Source of the DNA: Kibdelosporangium persicum
GTDB lineage: Bacteria > Actinomycetota > Actinomycetes > Mycobacteriales > Pseudonocardiaceae
Direction: 5' to 3'
DNA: 64,000 bases
NCBI RefSeq assembly: GCF_013280595.1
Contig: NZ_JAAATY010000003.1
Coordinates: 62,001 to 126,000, forward strand
The translations under genes and the position numbers were made by a program. Below, in pieces: positions 61,911 through 64,000 of the stretch (the first letter of the stretch is position 1; each line of letters begins with the position of its first letter). The notes below the pieces were generated by a model that saw only the letters and a list, made by a program, of their open reading frames with translations, was not told where the DNA came from and searched no databases.

Positions 61911-63061
61911 AGGTCCTCCTGGGGAGCTGGACCGCGGGCACGGCCCGGGTGGGAACTGTAAAGCAGATCCGTGACCACGGCCACGAACCGATGTCCGCTT
62001 GAGGTCCAGTCGAAGCGGGCGGCCCAGTCCCGGCACGCCTTCGCCACGATCCGTGCCTCGTGGGGCCTGCTCAGCAAGGTCAGCGCGTCGTGCACCGCGC
62101 CGCGCACGTCGTCCGTTTTGGTGACCAGCCATCCTGTTTCGCCGTGCCGCACTGAATCGCACAAGCCGTCGACCCGGCGGCACACGGTCGGTACTCCGTG
62201 CGCCGCGGCCTCGATCACCGACAGGCCCCAGCCTTCGCCGTCGGACAGCGTCACGTTGAGCCAGGAATCCCGCAGCAGAGCGCTTTTTGTCTCGTCGTCG
62301 ACAAATCCGTGCACCACGACGGCATCGCCGAACCGGGCGGCTGCCGTGCGCAGGGCCGTTTCCTCGGGTCCTGTCCCGATCACGTGCAGCCGCAGGGAAG
62401 GCCAGTCCGCCAGCATCCCGCCGGCGATGTCGATCAGCCGGTCGACCCGCTTGTGCGTGACCAGCCTGCCGAGGCACACGATCGACGGGTGCACCGAACG
62501 GTCGTGCCCGACGTCGGCTGGCTGGTCCATTCCGTTGTGCACCACCACGATCGGCCCGCGCCAGGCGAGGCGTTCGCGCATCGCCCGGACAGTGGACTCG
62601 GACACCGCGACGGTCGTCGCGCGCCGGTAGACCCGGCGCGCGGCCGGGCCTTCCAGCCAGCGCCCGATCCTGGCCAGCCACGGCGGGAAGTGCACGGCGA
62701 ACTGCGCGTCGTGCACGTGGTGCATCACCAGCACGACCTGGGTCCGCCGGGAGACCACGAGCGGGCTGAAGAACGGGATGCCGTTCTGGCAGTCCACCAC
62801 GACGTCGACGCGTCTTCGGTTGCGGAGCAACCACAACAATGCCCAGAGGTAGACGGTCCACCGGCCGCCACGGCGAACCGTCGTCGCGTCACCCGAGGTC
62901 TGTCCCTTGCCGCGTGCGGTGAGGAACGTGACCGAGGCGCCGGCCGCGGTCATCGCGCCGGCCATTCGCGCGGCGTATTCCTCGGCGCCGCCCGCGAGCG
63001 GATGTCCGCGGTCCCGCCAGTTCACCAACACCACTCGCGCTCCGTTGAGCGGTGGTACCAC
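61895..63061 (-). CDS. GT4 family glycosyltransferase (Rv0225-like)
   Basis: A 388-residue GT-B enzyme. The N-terminal acceptor lobe includes GHPLAGGAEEYAARMAGAM, and the donor lobe shows VCLGRLVTHKRVDRLIDIA and the E-x7-E region EGWGLSVIEAAAHGVPTV. No membrane helix: cytosolic face. GTG at 63061 directly follows the TGA of the GT2 gene. Genes of this type sit beside AftD and DUF3068 in mycobacteria (Rv0225). Donor unknown. Confidence 0.88.
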   Translation of the reverse strand: MVPPLNGARVVLVNWRDRGHPLAGGAEEYAARMAGAMTAAGASVTFLTARGKGQTSGDATTVRRGGRWTVYLWALLWLLRNRRRVDVVVDCQNGIPFFSPLVVSRRTQVVLVMHHVHDAQFAVHFPPWLARIGRWLEGPAARRVYRRATTVAVSESTVRAMRERLAWRGPIVVVHNGMDQPADVGHDRSVHPSIVCLGRLVTHKRVDRLIDIAGGMLADWPSLRLHVIGTGPEETALRTAAARFGDAVVVHGFVDDETKSALLRDSWLNVTLSDGEGWGLSVIEAAAHGVPTVCRRVDGLCDSVRHGETGWLVTKTDDVRGAVHDALTLLSRPHEARIVAKACRDWAARFDWTSSGHRFVAVVTDLLYSSHPGRARGPAPQEDLCDAL

Positions 63062-63829
63062 TCAGGCCACCTCCGCGATCGGTGTGGTGACCGGACGAGC
63101 TTCCGGCACGGCCGCGGGATGGTCCGGTTCGGCGAGGACGGAGCGCATCCGGGCCAGCGCCGAGAAACTCCGGTATCCGTCCCGCACCGGGTGGAAGGTC
63201 GATCCCGGCACGTCCCGCCAGCACACCGGCAGTTCGAAGATCACCGCGCCGATCCGCTGTGCCCGTGCGAGAAGCTCGACGTCGAACGCGAAACCGAAGG
63301 TGCGCAACGGCCGGAACACCGCGTCGGCTGTCCGGCGATCGAAGAACTTGTAGCCGCACTGGGTGTCGCCCACTCCGGGCACAAAACCGTTCGCCACCTG
63401 GCGGAACACCCACGCGCCTGCCTGCCGCACCAAGCTGTGCCGGGCCTTGACGATCGAGCTCGGGTGCGCGCGTGACCCGACGACCACGTTCACTCCCGCG
63501 CCGAGCTGCGTCAGAGTCGGTTCCAGCGCCGCCATGTCGGTCGCCAGATCGGCATCGCAGAAACCGACGTAAGGACTGTCGGACTGCAGCACACCCGCCC
63601 GCACCGCGGCGCCTTTTCCCAGTTGCGCACAGTGCACGAGACGGATTGGGATCGCTCCCAATTGGTGGGCCCGGACAATGTCGACGCTGCGATCCGTGCT
63701 GGCATTGTCGACGACGACAATCTCCGCGCTCCTGGTGATACCGGCCAACGCCTCGGTGAGCCCGCGCAACGTGCCAGGCAGCCGGGACTCCTCATTGCGC
63801 ACCGGCACGACAATGGAAAGCAGTGTCAT
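63062..63829 (-). CDS. GT2 family glycosyltransferase, dolichyl-phosphate-glucose synthase-like
   Basis: A 255-residue GT-A enzyme: LSIVVPVRNEESRLPGTLRG, VVVDNASTDRSVDI, and the metal motif FCDADLATD, with QCGYKFFDRRTADAVF as acceptor segment. These features match ALG5-like polyprenyl-phosphate glucosyl/mannosyl transferases that supply lipid-linked sugars to GT-C enzymes. ATG at 63829; GGAG is about 11 bp upstream. It is the first gene of the minus-strand unit GT2-GT4-DUF3068. The CRP-type palindrome at 63958 may control it. Confidence 0.85.
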   Translation of the reverse strand: MTLLSIVVPVRNEESRLPGTLRGLTEALAGITRSAEIVVVDNASTDRSVDIVRAHQLGAIPIRLVHCAQLGKGAAVRAGVLQSDSPYVGFCDADLATDMAALEPTLTQLGAGVNVVVGSRAHPSSIVKARHSLVRQAGAWVFRQVANGFVPGVGDTQCGYKFFDRRTADAVFRPLRTFGFAFDVELLARAQRIGAVIFELPVCWRDVPGSTFHPVRDGYRSFSALARMRSVLAEPDHPAAVPEARPVTTPIAEVA

Positions 63830-63957
63830 GACGGATCGGCTCCTGATTTGGGCACGGCTAAACCGGTGAGGCGTCGCAAGAGTCCTCCCGTGAACGTGAG
63901 GCAGATCGCAGGGCCGCGAAGTTACCCAACGGTAGTTCTCCGGAAATAGAATGCTAC

Positions 63958-63973
63958 TGTGATCCACGTCACA
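63958..63973. promoter_or_regulatory. perfect CRP-type palindrome upstream of GT2 gene
   Basis: TGTGATCCACGTCACA matches the CRP/GlxR consensus TGTGA-N6-TCACA exactly, 129 bp upstream of the GT2 ATG at 63829. Nearby sequence is AT-richer (GGAAATAGAATGCT). A gene to the right may also share it, as the window ends 27 bp later. Confidence 0.55.
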
Positions 63974-64000
63974 GCAATTTCGCATTCCTGGGGCAAGCCG

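Noticed and set aside
1-64000. tRNA or rRNA genes
   Set aside because: I looked for TΨC-like GGTTCGA..CC and rRNA-like stretches; the few GGTTCGAA hits, for example near 23054, are inside protein genes and have no cloverleaf around them.
1-64000. CRISPR array
   Set aside because: No regularly spaced identical repeats with unique spacers; the only tandem array (30538-30602) has 14-bp units without spacers.
1-64000. Antibiotic biosynthetic cluster suggested by the SARP and PAS-LuxR regulators and FabH
   Set aside because: No polyketide synthase, NRPS, terpene or RiPP core genes are present in the window; the FabH fragment at the edge is not enough.

Overview
The window is high-GC DNA with many GTG starts and tightly packed, often translationally coupled genes. 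It carries arabinogalactan-type wall genes (an AftD-like arabinofuranosyltransferase, a DUF2613 peptide and a DUF3068 membrane protein), AfsR/SARP regulators, a 13E12-type HNH protein and a cysteine-free L36. Together these point to a mycolata-related actinomycete, most likely Pseudonocardiales (an Amycolatopsis/Kibdelosporangium/Lentzea-like genus). The genus is an inference from gene content. I saw no rRNA, tRNA, CRISPR array, prophage or insertion sequence.

Layout, left arm (1-24.6 kb): a partial FabH-like ketosynthase with a TetR regulator; a fused isobutyryl-CoA mutase (IcmF) followed by a 3-hydroxybutyryl-CoA dehydrogenase (acyl-CoA and branched-carbon metabolism); a PAP2-like membrane protein and a DUF1062 protein; a coupled SNF2 helicase/SWIM pair; two SDR oxidoreductases plus a DUF1707 protein, divergent from a TetR gene across an array of about five operator-like palindromes; an intact AfsR-type regulator divergent from a LacI regulator; an FtsX/MacB-type ABC exporter; an alpha carbonic anhydrase; a FetB-like permease; and a secreted alpha/beta hydrolase.

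Middle (24.6-48.8 kb): a two-gene cassette of a GT4-GT2 fusion glycosyltransferase and a HemN-like radical SAM protein, which I could not match to a known pathway and regard as the best candidate for an undescribed system; an OmpR-type two-component pair; an S41 protease; a small membrane-protein gene split by a CG-repeat frameshift; a small cysteine-bearing peptide; a PAS-LuxR regulator; a redox-signalling operon (CNMP-binding kinase plus receiver/thioredoxin-reductase fusion) divergent from a UBP zinc finger and rpmJ; Nudix and SMI1-like proteins; a PAS-GGDEF-EAL protein; a GNAT and a Tat-exported cyclase; an AfsR gene that has lost its DNA-binding and P-loop domains; and an MpsC-like protein, cysteine dioxygenase, rhodanese and HNH protein.

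Right arm (48.8-64 kb): a cell-envelope glycan locus with a solute-binding/VWA protein, two GT-C-like membrane proteins, the AftD-like enzyme with two discoidin-like domains, a MOP-type flippase, two methyltransferases, a DUF2613 peptide, a DUF3068 protein, and a GT4/GT2 pair with a perfect CRP-type palindrome upstream. It resembles the mycobacterial Rv0224c-Rv0236c neighbourhood in content.

Three copies of one near-palindromic element, at 1.2, 10.7 and 24.6 kb and each just 3' of a minus-strand gene, look like a dispersed terminator-type repeat family.
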